DNA from: Burkholderia dolosa
GTDB lineage: Bacteria; Pseudomonadota; Gammaproteobacteria; Burkholderiales; Burkholderiaceae
Length of the DNA stretch: 46,017 bases
Assembly (NCBI RefSeq): GCF_902499135.1
Contig: NZ_CABVPR010000045.1
Location: forward strand, 1-46,017
Direction: 5' to 3'
Below the pieces are notes generated by a model. That model searched no databases. It was not told the DNA's origin and was given only the letters and a program-made list of their open reading frames with translations. Position 1 is the stretch's first letter. Each line of letters starts with the position of its first letter. Shown piece by piece: positions 35,894 through 45,864 of the stretch. The position numbers and the translations under genes were made by a program.

Positions 35894-38209
35894 GTGGCCA
35901 ACCATCGCAAACAACAACGCACTGCCATCGCGCCGCCGAACCGGCGGATCCTCCTGCACGCGCCGCTCGTGCTGATGCTCGTCGCATCCGGCCCGTGCTT
36001 CTCCGCCGATGCCGAGGCGGAACCGGGCGACGCGGGCAACGTCGCCGGCACCCGCGGCACGCCGGAAGCCGCGACGACGGCCGCGTCGGCCGCGCCCGCT
36101 ACCGCACCGCACGTCGTATCGATCGAGATCGCGCAAGCGTTCGACGTGCCGCCGGCCGATGCGCGCATGCAGGTCGCGCAGGACCCGGTCGCGCCGATGC
36201 CGGACACGGCGCCGGCGGCCGCATCGGGAACGAATGCGCCGCCCGCCGCGGCCGGCACGCAGAACCCGCCGACGCCCGAAGCGGAAACGCCGAACGCGCA
36301 GCCGCCCAATCTGCGCACCGCCGATCCCGCGACGATCCGCAGCGACGTGTTCGGCCTCGCGTCGAGCGGCGGCGCGGTCAAGGCGCTCGAGGAAGCGCAG
36401 GCGCGCCCCGACGTCTTCAGTGCCGTCGACGTCGCGCAGCTCGAGGAACTGTCGATCCGCCAGCAGGTGCGCGGCGGACGCGACAAGTCGCGCTCGATGA
36501 CGAGCGCCGACCGCTTCGACGGCATCGACAGCGCGTTGATCGCGGCCGACGATCTCGACAAGCGGCTGCCCGCGACGCCCGAATATTCGCCGGTCAGGAC
36601 GGCGCTCGCCGGCGACCGGACCGTCGCATACGCGGCGCGCGGCGAAATGACGAAAGCCGTCGCGACGTTCGAAACGATTCCGCCCGATGCGGAGATCTCG
36701 ATCGACGCGCTGGCCGCCGTCGGCGACGCGTACCTGTATCTGAGCGAACCGGCGAAGGCCAACGTCGTGTACCGGCGTGCGCTCGAGCAGGCGACCGCGT
36801 CGCCGTCCGATCATGCGACGCGCGGCTTCCAGTACGGCGCACGCACGCGGCCGATCGAGCTGCGCGAAGGATTGTTCTGGTCGTACGTCGACCAGGGCCG
36901 CGCGCGCGAAGCGGGCGAAGTGCTCGACGACATGGGCAAGTCGCTGCCGCCGGCCGGCGAGCTGCGCGCGTGGGGGCCGGGAGGCGACGACTACCTGCGC
37001 TACTACCGGCTGCGCGCGCAGTACCTGATCTACACCGGCCGCGTCGACGAAGGGATCGCCGCGCTGGAAAAGCTCGAGAACGAAGTGCCGTTCAACGCGG
37101 AAGTCCGCTCCGCACATGCGGACGCGGTGTCCGGCCAGTCGCACCCGAGGCAGGCGATCGCGATGTATCGCGCGTCGCTGACCGATCACCCGGACAGCGT
37201 CGAGATGCTCGCCGGCTACGGCCGCGCGTCGCTCGCGGCCGACGATTACGCGGCCGCACGCGGCGTCGACCAGACCTTCGGCAACACGTTCCCGGACAGC
37301 GGCGCCGTGCGTGCGTTCAAGCGCGACTACAACGCGTACCGCAGCCCGCTGTTCACGACGGACCTGAGCTTCGAGCACGGCAACAGCGCGCTCGCCGACA
37401 ACAGCTTCACGTCGGACAGCTATGTGTATTCGCCGCCGTTCGGCGACAACTGGCGCGTGTTCGCACACACGTTCTACGGCCACGCGCAAACCGACACCGG
37501 CACGATCAGCCGCACGCGCACCGGCGTCGGCGGCGACTACCGGCACGGACCGCTGACGCTGCAGGCCGAAGTCACGCGCTCGCTCGGCGGCAACGGACGC
37601 ACCGGCGGACGCGGCTCCGTCACGTTCAACCTGAACGACTACTGGACGGTGAGCGGCGGGCTCGACAGCGACGTGAACTCGCTGCCGTGGAAGGCATACG
37701 CCGCGCATATCTGGGGCCGCGCCGCGAACGTCGAAGTCGTGTATCGGCAGAACGACCGCCGCGAGGTGCGCGTGAGCTACGGCGTGAGCCGCTACAGCGA
37801 TTCGAACCTGCATCAGGAAATCGCGGCGACCGGTACGCAGCGCGTGTACACGTCCGCGAACCAGCTCGTCAACGTGTCGCTGAATCTCGGCACCGACAGC
37901 AACTCGCGGCAGGACACGCCGTACTTCAGCCCGCGGCGCGACTACGCGGCGGCCGCGACGGTCATGCACCAGTTGACGATGTGGAAGAAAGGCGACATGT
38001 CGCTGCAGCAGCGCATCTCGGTGTCGGGCGGCGCGTACAACCAGCGCGGGTTCGGCACGAGCGCGCTGTGGGCCGCGCGCCTCGAGCACGCATGGACGTT
38101 CAAGCACGACATCACGTTGAGCTACGGCATCGAAGTCAACAGCCACGCGTACGACGGTCAGCGCGAGCGCTCCGAGACCGGTTTCCTGTCGGTCAATCTG
38201 CCGTTTTAG
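35894..38209 (+). CDS. pgaA: Poly-N-acetylglucosamine outer-membrane export porin
   Basis: A 771-residue protein starting at a GTG at 35894 with GGAGG 9 bases upstream; the signal peptide follows (LLHAPLVLMLVASGPCFSA). An Ala/Pro/Glu-rich stretch (~45-135) leads into TPR-like helices (~145-450: VKALEEAQARPDVFSAVDVA, GDAYLYLSEPAKANVVYRRA, HPRQAIAMYRASLTDHPDS). The C-terminal ~290 residues are a beta-barrel (TTDLSFEHGNSALADNSF, WRVFAHTFYGHAQTDTGTIS, LHQEIAATGTQRVY) ending FLSVNLPF with the terminal Phe used for outer-membrane insertion. PgaA exports partly deacetylated PNAG. pgaB follows 11 bp downstream. The residues before the first TPR are longer and more Ala/Pro-rich than I would expect of the enterobacterial protein. 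Confidence 0.88.
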   Translation: MANHRKQQRTAIAPPNRRILLHAPLVLMLVASGPCFSADAEAEPGDAGNVAGTRGTPEAATTAASAAPATAPHVVSIEIAQAFDVPPADARMQVAQDPVAPMPDTAPAAASGTNAPPAAAGTQNPPTPEAETPNAQPPNLRTADPATIRSDVFGLASSGGAVKALEEAQARPDVFSAVDVAQLEELSIRQQVRGGRDKSRSMTSADRFDGIDSALIAADDLDKRLPATPEYSPVRTALAGDRTVAYAARGEMTKAVATFETIPPDAEISIDALAAVGDAYLYLSEPAKANVVYRRALEQATASPSDHATRGFQYGARTRPIELREGLFWSYVDQGRAREAGEVLDDMGKSLPPAGELRAWGPGGDDYLRYYRLRAQYLIYTGRVDEGIAALEKLENEVPFNAEVRSAHADAVSGQSHPRQAIAMYRASLTDHPDSVEMLAGYGRASLAADDYAAARGVDQTFGNTFPDSGAVRAFKRDYNAYRSPLFTTDLSFEHGNSALADNSFTSDSYVYSPPFGDNWRVFAHTFYGHAQTDTGTISRTRTGVGGDYRHGPLTLQAEVTRSLGGNGRTGGRGSVTFNLNDYWTVSGGLDSDVNSLPWKAYAAHIWGRAANVEVVYRQNDRREVRVSYGVSRYSDSNLHQEIAATGTQRVYTSANQLVNVSLNLGTDSNSRQDTPYFSPRRDYAAAATVMHQLTMWKKGDMSLQQRISVSGGAYNQRGFGTSALWAARLEHAWTFKHDITLSYGIEVNSHAYDGQRERSETGFLSVNLPF

Positions 38210-38220
38210 GAGAGGAATCG

Positions 38221-40311
38221 ATGCAATCGAGACGGACCTTCATGTGCGGATGCCTCGGCGCATTCGCTGCCTGTTCGCTGTTCCCCGGCGCGACGCGCGC
38301 CAAGATGATCGACCTGCTGCCGCCGTCCGATCCGGCCGACGGCAAGACGTTTCGCGTGATCTGCCTGCACGACGTGCGGGACAACCTGCTGTCGACGTTC
38401 TCGACGTCGTCGATGGTCGACCCGTACGCGGTCGACACCGGCACGCTGACCGCGATCTTCTCGTGGCTGCAGGCCAACAACTATCACACCATCACGGTCA
38501 AGCAGATCGAGGCGTCGCGGCGCGGCGGCAAGCCGCTGCCGCCGCGCGCGGTGCTCCTCACGTTCGACGACGGCTATCGCAGCCACTACACGAAGGTGCT
38601 GCCGCTGCTCGAGCGCTTCAACTACCCGGCGGTGATGGGGCTCGTCACCGCGTGGATCGACGCGCCGCCGGACGTGCCGATCCGCATCAGCGACAAGGTG
38701 CAGGTGCCGCGCGACTACTTCCTGTCGTGGGACGAGGTGCAGAAGCTCGGCGCGTCGCGCCTCGTCGAGCTCGCGTGCCACACGCACAACCTGCACCACG
38801 GCGCGGTCGCGAATCCGCAGGGCAACGAGCTGCCGGCGACCACGTCGCACCTGTATCTGCAGGACGAGAAGCGCTACGAGACCGACGCGGAGTTCGAAGC
38901 GCGCGTGCACAACGACCTGCAGACGTGCATCCGGCAGATCCGCGAACGCACCGGCATCGTCGCGCGCTCGATGGTGTGGCCGTACGGCGCGGAGAACCAG
39001 CCGGTGCGCAGGATTTCCACGTCGCTCGGGATGAACATCCAGTTCAGCCTCGACGCCGGCCCGAACACGCCCGACGTGCCGCTCGATCGCCTGCGGCGGA
39101 TCCTGCTGATGTACGACGTCGACATCGGCGGGTTCGAACGGTCGATGCGCGAGCCGGCGACCAACCGCGGCGACGTCGATTCGGTCGAGCGCGTCGTGCA
39201 GGTCGACCTCGACCAGGTCTACGATCCGAATCCCGCGCGGCAGGAAGAGAATCTCGGCAAGCTGATCGAGCGCATCTACCGGATGCAGCCGAAGTCGGTA
39301 TACCTGCAGGCGTTCGCCGATCCGAAAGGCACCGGCGTCGCCGAATCGCTGTACTTCCCGAACCGGCACCTGCCGATGCGCGCGGACCTGTTCTCGCGCG
39401 CCGCATGGCAGCTCAACACGCGCGCGAACGTGCAGGTCTACGCGTGGATGCCGGTGCTCGCGTTCCGTCCGCCGCCCGACAAGCATCGCGGGCTCGACGC
39501 GGTGGGCGCGTACGAAGGCGCGCCGCCGCGCGAGAAAGGCTCGCGCGTGTTCCGGCTGAGCCCGTTCGATCCGGACGCGCGGCTGATGATCGAGCAGATC
39601 TACGAGGATCTGGGCAAGTACGCGTCGTTCGGCGGCCTCCTGTTCGGCGACGACGCGATGCTCGACGACTACGAGGACGCGAGCCGCCACGCGCTGCGCA
39701 CGTATGCGCAGTGGGGACTGCCGGCCGACGTCGGCAAGATTCGCGCGAATCCCGAACTGATGAAGCGCTGGACCCGGCAGAAGACGCGGCACCTGACCGA
39801 TTTCACGCGGCAGCTCGAGCAGATCGTGCTTGCGCACCAGAACGCGGGCGACGTGCTGACCGCGCGCAACATCTTCGCGATGCCGGTGCTGAAGCCCGAG
39901 TCGGAAGCGTGGTACGCGCAGAACTACGACGACTTTCTTGCCGCATACGACTTCGTCGCGCTGATGGCGATGCCGTACATGGAGCAGGCGTCGAACGCCG
40001 GACGCTGGCTCGACGACCTGGTCGAAACGGTGTCGGCGCGACCGCAGGGCTTGAGACGCACCGTGTTCGAGCTGCAGTCGTACGACTGGCATGCGGGCAA
40101 GGCGATTCCGGGCAGCACGCTGCTCGCGCAGATGCGCCGGCTGCGCAGCCAGGGCGCGGTGAACTTCGGCTACTACCCGGACAACTTCCTGAACGACCAG
40201 CCTCATCTCGACACGATGCGCGACGTGATGTCGCTGAAGTCGCGCCTCGATCCGACCTCCGTCAACGCACTGATGCAGATGCAACAACCCAAGGGGACGA
40301 AAACACCATGA
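38221..40311 (+). CDS. pgaB: Poly-N-acetylglucosamine N-deacetylase
   Basis: A 696-residue protein; AGGAGAGGA precedes the ATG. Residues ~40-310 are a polysaccharide deacetylase (CE4) domain with LTFDDGYRSHY (D116, D117) and ACHTHNLHHG (H187, H192), the metal ligands expected for PgaB. The C-terminal ~370 residues are the PNAG-binding/hydrolase-like barrel (KSVYLQAFADPKGTGVAES, GLLFGDDAMLDDYED, FGYYPDNFLND). PgaB partially removes acetyl groups in the periplasm, which is needed for export through PgaA. The N-terminus MQSRRTFMCGCLGAFAACS has a twin-arginine-like motif (SRRTFM) and several cysteines, so it may be exported folded through Tat or be lipidated; enterobacterial PgaB is a lipoprotein. 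Its stop overlaps pgaC (ATGA). Confidence 0.92.
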   Translation: MQSRRTFMCGCLGAFAACSLFPGATRAKMIDLLPPSDPADGKTFRVICLHDVRDNLLSTFSTSSMVDPYAVDTGTLTAIFSWLQANNYHTITVKQIEASRRGGKPLPPRAVLLTFDDGYRSHYTKVLPLLERFNYPAVMGLVTAWIDAPPDVPIRISDKVQVPRDYFLSWDEVQKLGASRLVELACHTHNLHHGAVANPQGNELPATTSHLYLQDEKRYETDAEFEARVHNDLQTCIRQIRERTGIVARSMVWPYGAENQPVRRISTSLGMNIQFSLDAGPNTPDVPLDRLRRILLMYDVDIGGFERSMREPATNRGDVDSVERVVQVDLDQVYDPNPARQEENLGKLIERIYRMQPKSVYLQAFADPKGTGVAESLYFPNRHLPMRADLFSRAAWQLNTRANVQVYAWMPVLAFRPPPDKHRGLDAVGAYEGAPPREKGSRVFRLSPFDPDARLMIEQIYEDLGKYASFGGLLFGDDAMLDDYEDASRHALRTYAQWGLPADVGKIRANPELMKRWTRQKTRHLTDFTRQLEQIVLAHQNAGDVLTARNIFAMPVLKPESEAWYAQNYDDFLAAYDFVALMAMPYMEQASNAGRWLDDLVETVSARPQGLRRTVFELQSYDWHAGKAIPGSTLLAQMRRLRSQGAVNFGYYPDNFLNDQPHLDTMRDVMSLKSRLDPTSVNALMQMQQPKGTKTP

Positions 40312-41579
40312 CGACTCACGGCATCATCCAGCGCCTGCAGGATTTCGTCTTCTACTACCCGTTCTTCATGTCGTATCTGTGGATGATCGGCGGCGTCGTG
40401 CACTACTTCCTGCTCGAGGAGGGACGCGTGCTGTCGACGCGCAAGATCGCGTCGAGCGGCATTCCGAAGATCTCGATCGTCGTGCCGTGCTTCAACGAGG
40501 AAGCGAACGCGCGCAGCGTGATCACGCATCTGAACGCGATGGACTATCCGAACTACGACATCATCGCGGTCAACGACGGCAGCAACGACCGCACCGGCGA
40601 GATCCTGAACGAGCTCGCGGTCGACATGCCGCGGCTGCTCGTGATCCATCACGCGCGCAACGAAGGCAAGGCCGTCGGCCTGACGACCGCCGCCGCGGTG
40701 TCGAACGCGGAATACCTGCTGTGCATCGACGGCGATTCGCTGCTCGCGCACGACGCGATCGGCTGGATGCTCGAGCATTTCCTGACCGATCCGGGCGTCG
40801 GCGCGGTGACCGGCAACCCGCGCATCCGCACGCGCACGTCGCTGCTCGGCCGCATGCAGGTCGGCGAGTTCTCGTCGATCGTCGGGCTGATCAAGCGCAC
40901 GCAGCAGGTGTACGGCCGCATCTTCACCGTGTCGGGCGTGATCACGATGTTCCGCAAGACCGCACTCGCGGACGTCGGCTACTGGAGCTCCGACATGCTG
41001 ACCGAGGACATCGACATCAGCTGGAAGCTGCAGTGCCGCGACTGGCGCGTCGTGTACGAGCCGCACGCGCTCAGCTGGATCCTGATGCCGGAGACGCTGA
41101 AGGGGCTGTACCGGCAGCGGCTGCGCTGGGCGAAAGGCGGCATCCAGGTGCTGCTCAAGTACGCGGGCACGCTCGCACGGCCGACGCAGATGATGATGTG
41201 GCCGCTGTTCGCGGAATACCTGATCGGCATCGCGTGGGCGTACTCGATGTCGTTCATCCTGCTGCTCGCGCTCGTCGACGTCGTGCATCCGCTGCCGCCC
41301 GACTGGCACGTGTCGGTGGTGCCGCACTGGCACGGGATGCTGCTCGTCGCCACCTGCATCCTGCAGCTGATCATCGGCAGCATGATCGATCGTCGCTACG
41401 ACGAGAAGCTGCTGATGTACTTCCTGGATACCGTCTGGTATCCCGTCGCTTTCTGGTTGATCAGCATGATCACCACCGTCGTCGCCCTGCCTGCCGTCGT
41501 GCTTCGCGGCCGTGGCAAGCGGGCCGTATGGATCAGTCCCGACCGAGGCATTCAACATGAAGAACGCACCGATTATTGA
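40308..41579 (+). CDS. pgaC: Poly-N-acetylglucosamine synthase glycosyltransferase
   Basis: A 423-residue family 2 glycosyltransferase. An N-terminal membrane segment (~15-36, FYYPFFMSYLWMIGGVVHYF) precedes the catalytic domain: ISIVVPCFNEEANA, AVNDGSNDRTGE (D90), CIDGDSLLAHDA (D141, D143), MLTEDIDISWKL (catalytic D234) and the processive motif QRLRW (270-274). Further membrane helices span ~295-400. With PgaD it polymerises UDP-GlcNAc into beta-1,6-linked PNAG across the inner membrane. It starts at 40308 in an ATGA overlap with pgaB, and its last 23 bp overlap pgaD, so the three are translationally linked. Confidence 0.95.
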   Translation: MTTHGIIQRLQDFVFYYPFFMSYLWMIGGVVHYFLLEEGRVLSTRKIASSGIPKISIVVPCFNEEANARSVITHLNAMDYPNYDIIAVNDGSNDRTGEILNELAVDMPRLLVIHHARNEGKAVGLTTAAAVSNAEYLLCIDGDSLLAHDAIGWMLEHFLTDPGVGAVTGNPRIRTRTSLLGRMQVGEFSSIVGLIKRTQQVYGRIFTVSGVITMFRKTALADVGYWSSDMLTEDIDISWKLQCRDWRVVYEPHALSWILMPETLKGLYRQRLRWAKGGIQVLLKYAGTLARPTQMMMWPLFAEYLIGIAWAYSMSFILLLALVDVVHPLPPDWHVSVVPHWHGMLLVATCILQLIIGSMIDRRYDEKLLMYFLDTVWYPVAFWLISMITTVVALPAVVLRGRGKRAVWISPDRGIQHEERTDY

Positions 41580-42045
41580 CCTTTCCCTGCGCGCGCCGCG
41601 CGAAATGATCGCCGAGCGAGGCCGCATCGTCGGCCCCGTGCTCGTCGCATGGTTCCGCCTGATGCGACCTGCGCTGGTCGGGGCCGTCTGGGCGTCGATC
41701 TGCATCTATACGTATCGCTACCTGCTGCCGTTCAACGAGGCCGAAATGCCGATCGAGCAGATCGTGTTCTACGTGACCTGCATCTCGATCATCGCCGGCA
41801 CGATCGTCACGTGGCTGATCGCCGGACGCGTCGTGCATCCGCTCGCGTACCGGATCCGCGTGTCGAAGATGATGCGGCGCTCGGCCAGCGTGAAGGTGCG
41901 CTCGGTGCCGTCGACGATGCTCGCCGGTTCGCGCCGCCGCGACGCGCGGCACGCGACGCGCATTCTCGTCGCGTCGCACGACGCGAACGGATCGATCTGC
42001 GGGATCGAATGGATCGCGCACACGGGGCCGCAGCCCCGCGAGTAG
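41557..42045 (+). CDS. pgaD: PNAG biosynthesis accessory membrane protein
   Basis: A 162-residue protein starting at the ATG at 41557 (GAGG 9 bases upstream), inside the end of pgaC. Two hydrophobic segments are present (~42-62, LVGAVWASICIYTYRYLLPF; ~72-95, IVFYVTCISIIAGTIVTWLIAG), joined by a short acidic loop, as in PgaD/HmsS. The C-terminal cytoplasmic tail is Arg/Ser-rich. In E. coli, PgaC and PgaD together bind cyclic-di-GMP and are stimulated by it; the same regulation is likely here but cannot be seen in the sequence. A 124-bp gap with a palindrome separates it from glmS. Confidence 0.85.
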   Translation: MKNAPIIDLSLRAPREMIAERGRIVGPVLVAWFRLMRPALVGAVWASICIYTYRYLLPFNEAEMPIEQIVFYVTCISIIAGTIVTWLIAGRVVHPLAYRIRVSKMMRRSASVKVRSVPSTMLAGSRRRDARHATRILVASHDANGSICGIEWIAHTGPQPRE

Positions 42046-42071
42046 CGATCGGCCGATACGCGGCGCACCGT

Positions 42072-42087
42072 GCGGCACGCGTGCCGC
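42072..42087. repeat. 16-bp palindrome between pgaD and glmS
   Basis: GCGGCACGCGTGCCGC is a perfect palindrome 27 bases after the pgaD stop. It could fold in the mRNA and weaken read-through or protect a processed end; there is no T-tract, so it is not a standard terminator. Confidence 0.4.
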
Positions 42088-42169
42088 GCGGGGTCGCGCC
42101 GCGCCTGACGTCGTGCGGCCGCGCCACGCGCGGCACGCCGGCAATCCACTGTGAACGAGGGGAACAATC

Positions 42170-43993
42170 ATGTGCGGAATCGTCGGAGCAAGCGGCCTGA
42201 GCAATCAGGTGCCGCAACTGGTCAGCGCGCTGAGCCGGCTCGAGTATCGCGGCTACGACTCGTGCGGGATCGCCGTGCAGCGCGACGGCCACCTGCGCAG
42301 CGAGCGCACGCTGCGGCGCGTGACCGACCTGCAGGACCGCGTGCTGACGCTCGGTCTCGAAGGCCACACGTGCATCGCGCATACGCGCTGGGCGACGCAC
42401 GGCGCGCCGTCCGAAGTAAATGCGCACCCGATCATGTCCGGCGACATGATCGCGGTCGTGCACAACGGCATCATCGAGAACCACGACACGCTGCGCGCCG
42501 AACTGCGCCGCCTCGGCTATACGTTCCGCGGCGAGACCGATACCGAGGTGATCGCGCATCTGATCCACAGCCTGTATCGCGACGATCTGTTCGACGCGGT
42601 CATGCGCGCGGTCAGGCGGCTGCAGGGCGCCTATGCGATCGCGGTGCTGAGCGCGCGCGAGCCGCAGCGCCTCGTCGCCGCGCGCGCCGGTTCGCCGCTC
42701 GTGATCGGCATCGGCGCGGAGCAAAACTATCTCGCGTCCGACTGCGCAGCGCTCGGCGAGCTGACCGACCGTTTCGTGTATCTGGAGGACGGCGACGTCG
42801 CACTGATTACGCCGGACCGGATCGCCGTCGTCGACGCGCTCGGCCACGACGCGCAGCGTCCGCTGTGCGAAGTGAAGGCGCGCGAAGGCGACGCGGCGCT
42901 CGGCCCGTACCAGCACTTCATGCAGAAGGAGATCTTCGAGCAGCCGAACGCGATCGCGAACACGCTCGACGACGTCGACACGATCTCGCCCGCGCTGTTC
43001 GGCGCGGACGCCGACACGTACGCGCTGCTGTCGAAGGCGAAGAGCGTGCTGCTGCTCGGCTGCGGCACCAGCTACTACGCGGGCCTGACCGCCAAGTACT
43101 GGCTCGAGAGCATCGCCGGCATACCGGCGCAGGTCGAGATCGCAAGCGAATTCCGCTATCGCGATACGGTGCCCGACCCGCGTACGCTCGTCGTCGGCAT
43201 CTCGCAGTCCGGCGAGACGGCCGACACGATCGGCGCGCTCGATCGCGCACGCGCGATGGGCCAGGAGCTGTCGATGGCGGTCTGCAACGTCGCGACCAGC
43301 ACGATCGCGCGCACCGCGCCGCTGCGCTTCCTGACGCGAGCCGGCGCGGAGCTCGGCGTCGCGTCGACCAAGGCGTTCACGACGCAGCTCGTCGCGCTGT
43401 TCGTGCTGACGCTGACGCTCGCGCAGCTGCGCGGCCGGCTCGACGCCGCGCAGGTCGCGACGCACGTGAAGCAGCTGCGCGACCTGCCAGAGCGCATCGC
43501 GCACGCGCTCGCGCTGGAAACGCAGATCATGGGCTGGGCCGCGAAGTTCGCGAAAACGGAGAACGCGCTGTTCCTCGGGCGCGGGATCCACTACCCGATC
43601 GCGCTCGAGGGCGCGCTGAAGCTGAAGGAGGTGTCGTACATCCATGCGGAGGGCTACCCGGCCGGCGAACTGAAGCACGGTCCGCTCGCGCTGGTCACGA
43701 GCGCGATGCCGGTCGTCACGATCGCGCCGGACGATCGCCTGTTCCAGAAGCTGAAGTCGAACATGGCCGAAGTCCGCGCGCGCGGCGGGCGGCTCTACGT
43801 GCTCGCCGGCGATCAACTGGACATCGACGCCGATCGCGATACGCATCTGATCCGCGTGCGCGAGTCGGGCGACGCGCTCGCGCCGATCGTCAACGTGATT
43901 CCGCTCCAGTTGCTCGCGTATCACGTCGGCTGCGCGCGCGGCGCCGACGTCGACAAGCCGCGCAACCTCGCGAAATCGGTGACGGTGGAATGA
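42170..43993 (+). CDS. glmS: Glutamine--fructose-6-phosphate aminotransferase (isomerizing) paralogue
   Basis: A 607-residue enzyme with GAGGGG before the ATG. The N-terminal glutaminase has the catalytic Cys2 (MCGIVGASG), [30 protein letters not shown] and [11 protein letters not shown]. The two SIS domains have [48 protein letters not shown] and [17 protein letters not shown], ending [11 protein letters not shown]. It makes glucosamine-6-phosphate, the first committed step to UDP-GlcNAc, the substrate of PgaC. Its place directly after pgaABCD suggests a dedicated copy that raises precursor supply when PNAG is made; whether another glmS exists elsewhere cannot be seen. Its stop overlaps the next gene (ATGA). 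No glmS ribozyme was recognised. Confidence 0.95.
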   Translation: MCGIVGASGLSNQVPQLVSALSRLEYRGYDSCGIAVQRDGHLRSERTLRRVTDLQDRVLTLGLEGHTCIAHTRWATHGAPSEVNAHPIMSGDMIAVVHNGIIENHDTLRAELRRLGYTFRGETDTEVIAHLIHSLYRDDLFDAVMRAVRRLQGAYAIAVLSAREPQRLVAARAGSPLVIGIGAEQNYLASDCAALGELTDRFVYLEDGDVALITPDRIAVVDALGHDAQRPLCEVKAREGDAALGPYQHFMQKEIFEQPNAIANTLDDVDTISPALFGADADTYALLSKAKSVLLLGCGTSYYAGLTAKYWLESIAGIPAQVEIASEFRYRDTVPDPRTLVVGISQSGETADTIGALDRARAMGQELSMAVCNVATSTIARTAPLRFLTRAGAELGVASTKAFTTQLVALFVLTLTLAQLRGRLDAAQVATHVKQLRDLPERIAHALALETQIMGWAAKFAKTENALFLGRGIHYPIALEGALKLKEVSYIHAEGYPAGELKHGPLALVTSAMPVVTIAPDDRLFQKLKSNMAEVRARGGRLYVLAGDQLDIDADRDTHLIRVRESGDALAPIVNVIPLQLLAYHVGCARGADVDKPRNLAKSVTVE

Positions 43994-45297
43994 GCGCGTT
44001 CGCGTTACGACGCGCCGCGCGGCGGTCGACGACGGGCCGGCGCGCGGCCGCTTCGCTCGTCGCGGCCGCGTTCGGCGCCGGGCTCGGCATCGCAGCGGCG
44101 CCGCACGCGGCGCTCGCGGGCGTGCCGGTCGTGCATACCGTCGTCGTGCAGGCCGCCGCACCGCCGCCCGCATCGCCGAAGGACACCGGCGACCTGCGGC
44201 GCTTCATGCACGGCGTCGGCGTGGCCGACGCCGGCAACGGCAAACGCTGGGTGTTCTTCAGCAGCTCGGGCGTCGTGCCGCGCGGCGCGATGCGCAGCGG
44301 CAACTGGCCGCACGACGTGTACGTCGGCGAATGGCTGCCCGGCAAGCAGCGGATGCAGCGCGTACGCACGTTCATCAGCCGGCCGGAAGCGCAGGAACCC
44401 GTGTCGGTCGCGCAGAACGATCGCGGCGACATCTTCGTCACGTTCGAGGACGGCTGGAACGCGACGCAGGAGGTCAGCCAGCGGTACGGCGTCTATCGGC
44501 GCGACCTGAAGCCGATCAAGCCGTATCCGAACGACGTCGAGTCGGGCGGCCATTCGGGGCACGTCGCGGCGGTCGGCGAGCGCTTCGTCGTGTTCTACTC
44601 GACCGGCTGGGTCAACGGCGGCGGCGTCGACAACCTCGGCACCGGCGACGGCGTGTACGTGAAAACCTACGATGCCGCCGGCCGCGTGCTGAACCACGTC
44701 GCGGTCGCGCCGCACCGTCGCGAATGGTGGCCGATGATCGCGGGCTCGCCGACCAGGGCGCTGCTCGTGTGGCAGAAGTTCATCGGCGGCAGCACCGACG
44801 CGACGCTCGAATACGCGCTGTTCGATCCGGTCACCGCGAAGCTCGACAAGCTCGGGCCGCTGGCCGACGCGATCCAGTACTACGTGTATTCGTCCGCGTA
44901 CGTGCCGGCGATCGATCGCTTCATCGTCGTCACGACGACCGCCGACGAGCGCGGCGTCGCGATGCTGATCGACCCGGACGGGCGCCGCACGGCGACGCTC
45001 GACTGCCTGCCGGCGTCGGTCCGCGAAGCCGGCATCGGCGTTTCGGGCTCGCATGCGTACGTGCCGACGCGCGACGGCCGGCTGCTGACGTTGACGCTGA
45101 CGCCGGACGGCATCGCCGCGACCGGCATGCAGCGCGCGCCGATTCCGTGGGGCGCGACCGGCATCGCCGCGTTCCCGGCGCGCGGCACCGCGATGCATTT
45201 CGTGTCGCTGACGCCGTCCGGCGCGCGCGAAGCCGACATCGAACCGGAACGCGACACGCCGCTGCAGAAGGTGAACGCGACGTGCGCGCGTCGTTGA
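43990..45297 (+). CDS. Secreted hypothetical protein, possibly beta-propeller-like
   Basis: A 435-residue protein coupled to glmS by an ATGA overlap. The first ~42 residues form a long signal sequence with an Arg-rich start ([15 protein letters not shown]) and hydrophobic core, cleaved near ALA-GV. The mature protein is predicted beta-rich with recurring blocks such as [61 protein letters not shown] and [16 protein letters not shown], each about 60 residues apart, suggesting propeller blades. No catalytic motif of a known glycosidase was recognised. As last gene of the PNAG operon it may bind, trim or anchor the polysaccharide, which is inference. Confidence 0.75.
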   Translation: MSAFALRRAARRSTTGRRAAASLVAAAFGAGLGIAAAPHAALAGVPVVHTVVVQAAAPPPASPKDTGDLRRFMHGVGVADAGNGKRWVFFSSSGVVPRGAMRSGNWPHDVYVGEWLPGKQRMQRVRTFISRPEAQEPVSVAQNDRGDIFVTFEDGWNATQEVSQRYGVYRRDLKPIKPYPNDVESGGHSGHVAAVGERFVVFYSTGWVNGGGVDNLGTGDGVYVKTYDAAGRVLNHVAVAPHRREWWPMIAGSPTRALLVWQKFIGGSTDATLEYALFDPVTAKLDKLGPLADAIQYYVYSSAYVPAIDRFIVVTTTADERGVAMLIDPDGRRTATLDCLPASVREAGIGVSGSHAYVPTRDGRLLTLTLTPDGIAATGMQRAPIPWGATGIAAFPARGTAMHFVSLTPSGAREADIEPERDTPLQKVNATCARR

Positions 45298-45450
45298 CGG
45301 CTGCCGCCGATCTATGGTGCGCGGCGCGGGACGATGCGGGACGCCGGCGGCACGATGCGGCGGCCGCCCTCGCCTTTGCCGGGTCTTGAAGACCATCTCG
45401 ATGTGTTGAATGCGGAGAGGTCGCTGAGATCGCTGAAGTCGCGGAACACG

Positions 45451-45672
45451 CTGAGTCGGCTGAGTCGGCTGAGTCGGCTGAGTCGGCTGAGTCGGCTGAG
45501 TCGGCTGAGTCCGCTGAGTCCGCTGAGTCCGCTGAGTCCGCTGAGTCCGCTGAGTCCGCTGAGGCCGCTGAGGCCGCTGAGACCGCTGAGACCGCTGAGA
45601 CCGCTGAGACCGCTGAGTCGGCTGAGGCCGCCAAGTCGGCTGAGGTCAAGCCCGCTGAGCCGGCTGAGGCCG
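45451..45672. repeat. 9-bp tandem repeat, about 25 units
   Basis: Units of CTGAGTCGG (six in a row), CTGAGTCCG (six), CTGAGGCCG, CTGAGACCG (four) and mixed variants follow without interruption. Sub-blocks of identical units indicate stepwise local duplication. Open frames across it are repeats of three residues on either strand and are not accepted as genes. Confidence 0.95.
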
Positions 45673-45864
45673 CTGAGGTGCTGAAGTGCTGAGGTGCTGA
45701 AGTGCTGAGGTGCTGAGGTGCTGAAGTGCTGAGGTGCTGAGGTGCTGAGGTGCTGAAGTGCTGAGGTGCTGAGGTGCTGAGGTGCTGAGGTGCTGAGGTG
45801 CTGAGGTGCTGAGGTGCTGAAGTGCTGAGGTGCTGAGGTGCTGAGGTGCCGAGGTGCTGAGGTG
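45673..45864. repeat. 8-bp tandem repeat, 24 units
   Basis: CTGAGGTG alternates with CTGAAGTG in 24 uninterrupted 8-bp units, with one CCGAGGTG near the end. It directly continues the 9-bp array after a change of period, keeping the CTGA core. Degenerate CTGA/CGAA copies continue to about 45930. The region lies between the PNAG operon and the next gene. Confidence 0.95.

Noticed and set aside
42046-42169. glmS ribozyme or riboswitch before the glmS copy
   Set aside because: The gap is only 124 bp and shows just a short palindrome; no catalytic core could be recognised, and the glmS ribozyme is not expected in this group.
45451-45864. CRISPR array
   Set aside because: Units are 8-9 bp with no spacers and no cas genes nearby; it is a simple tandem repeat.
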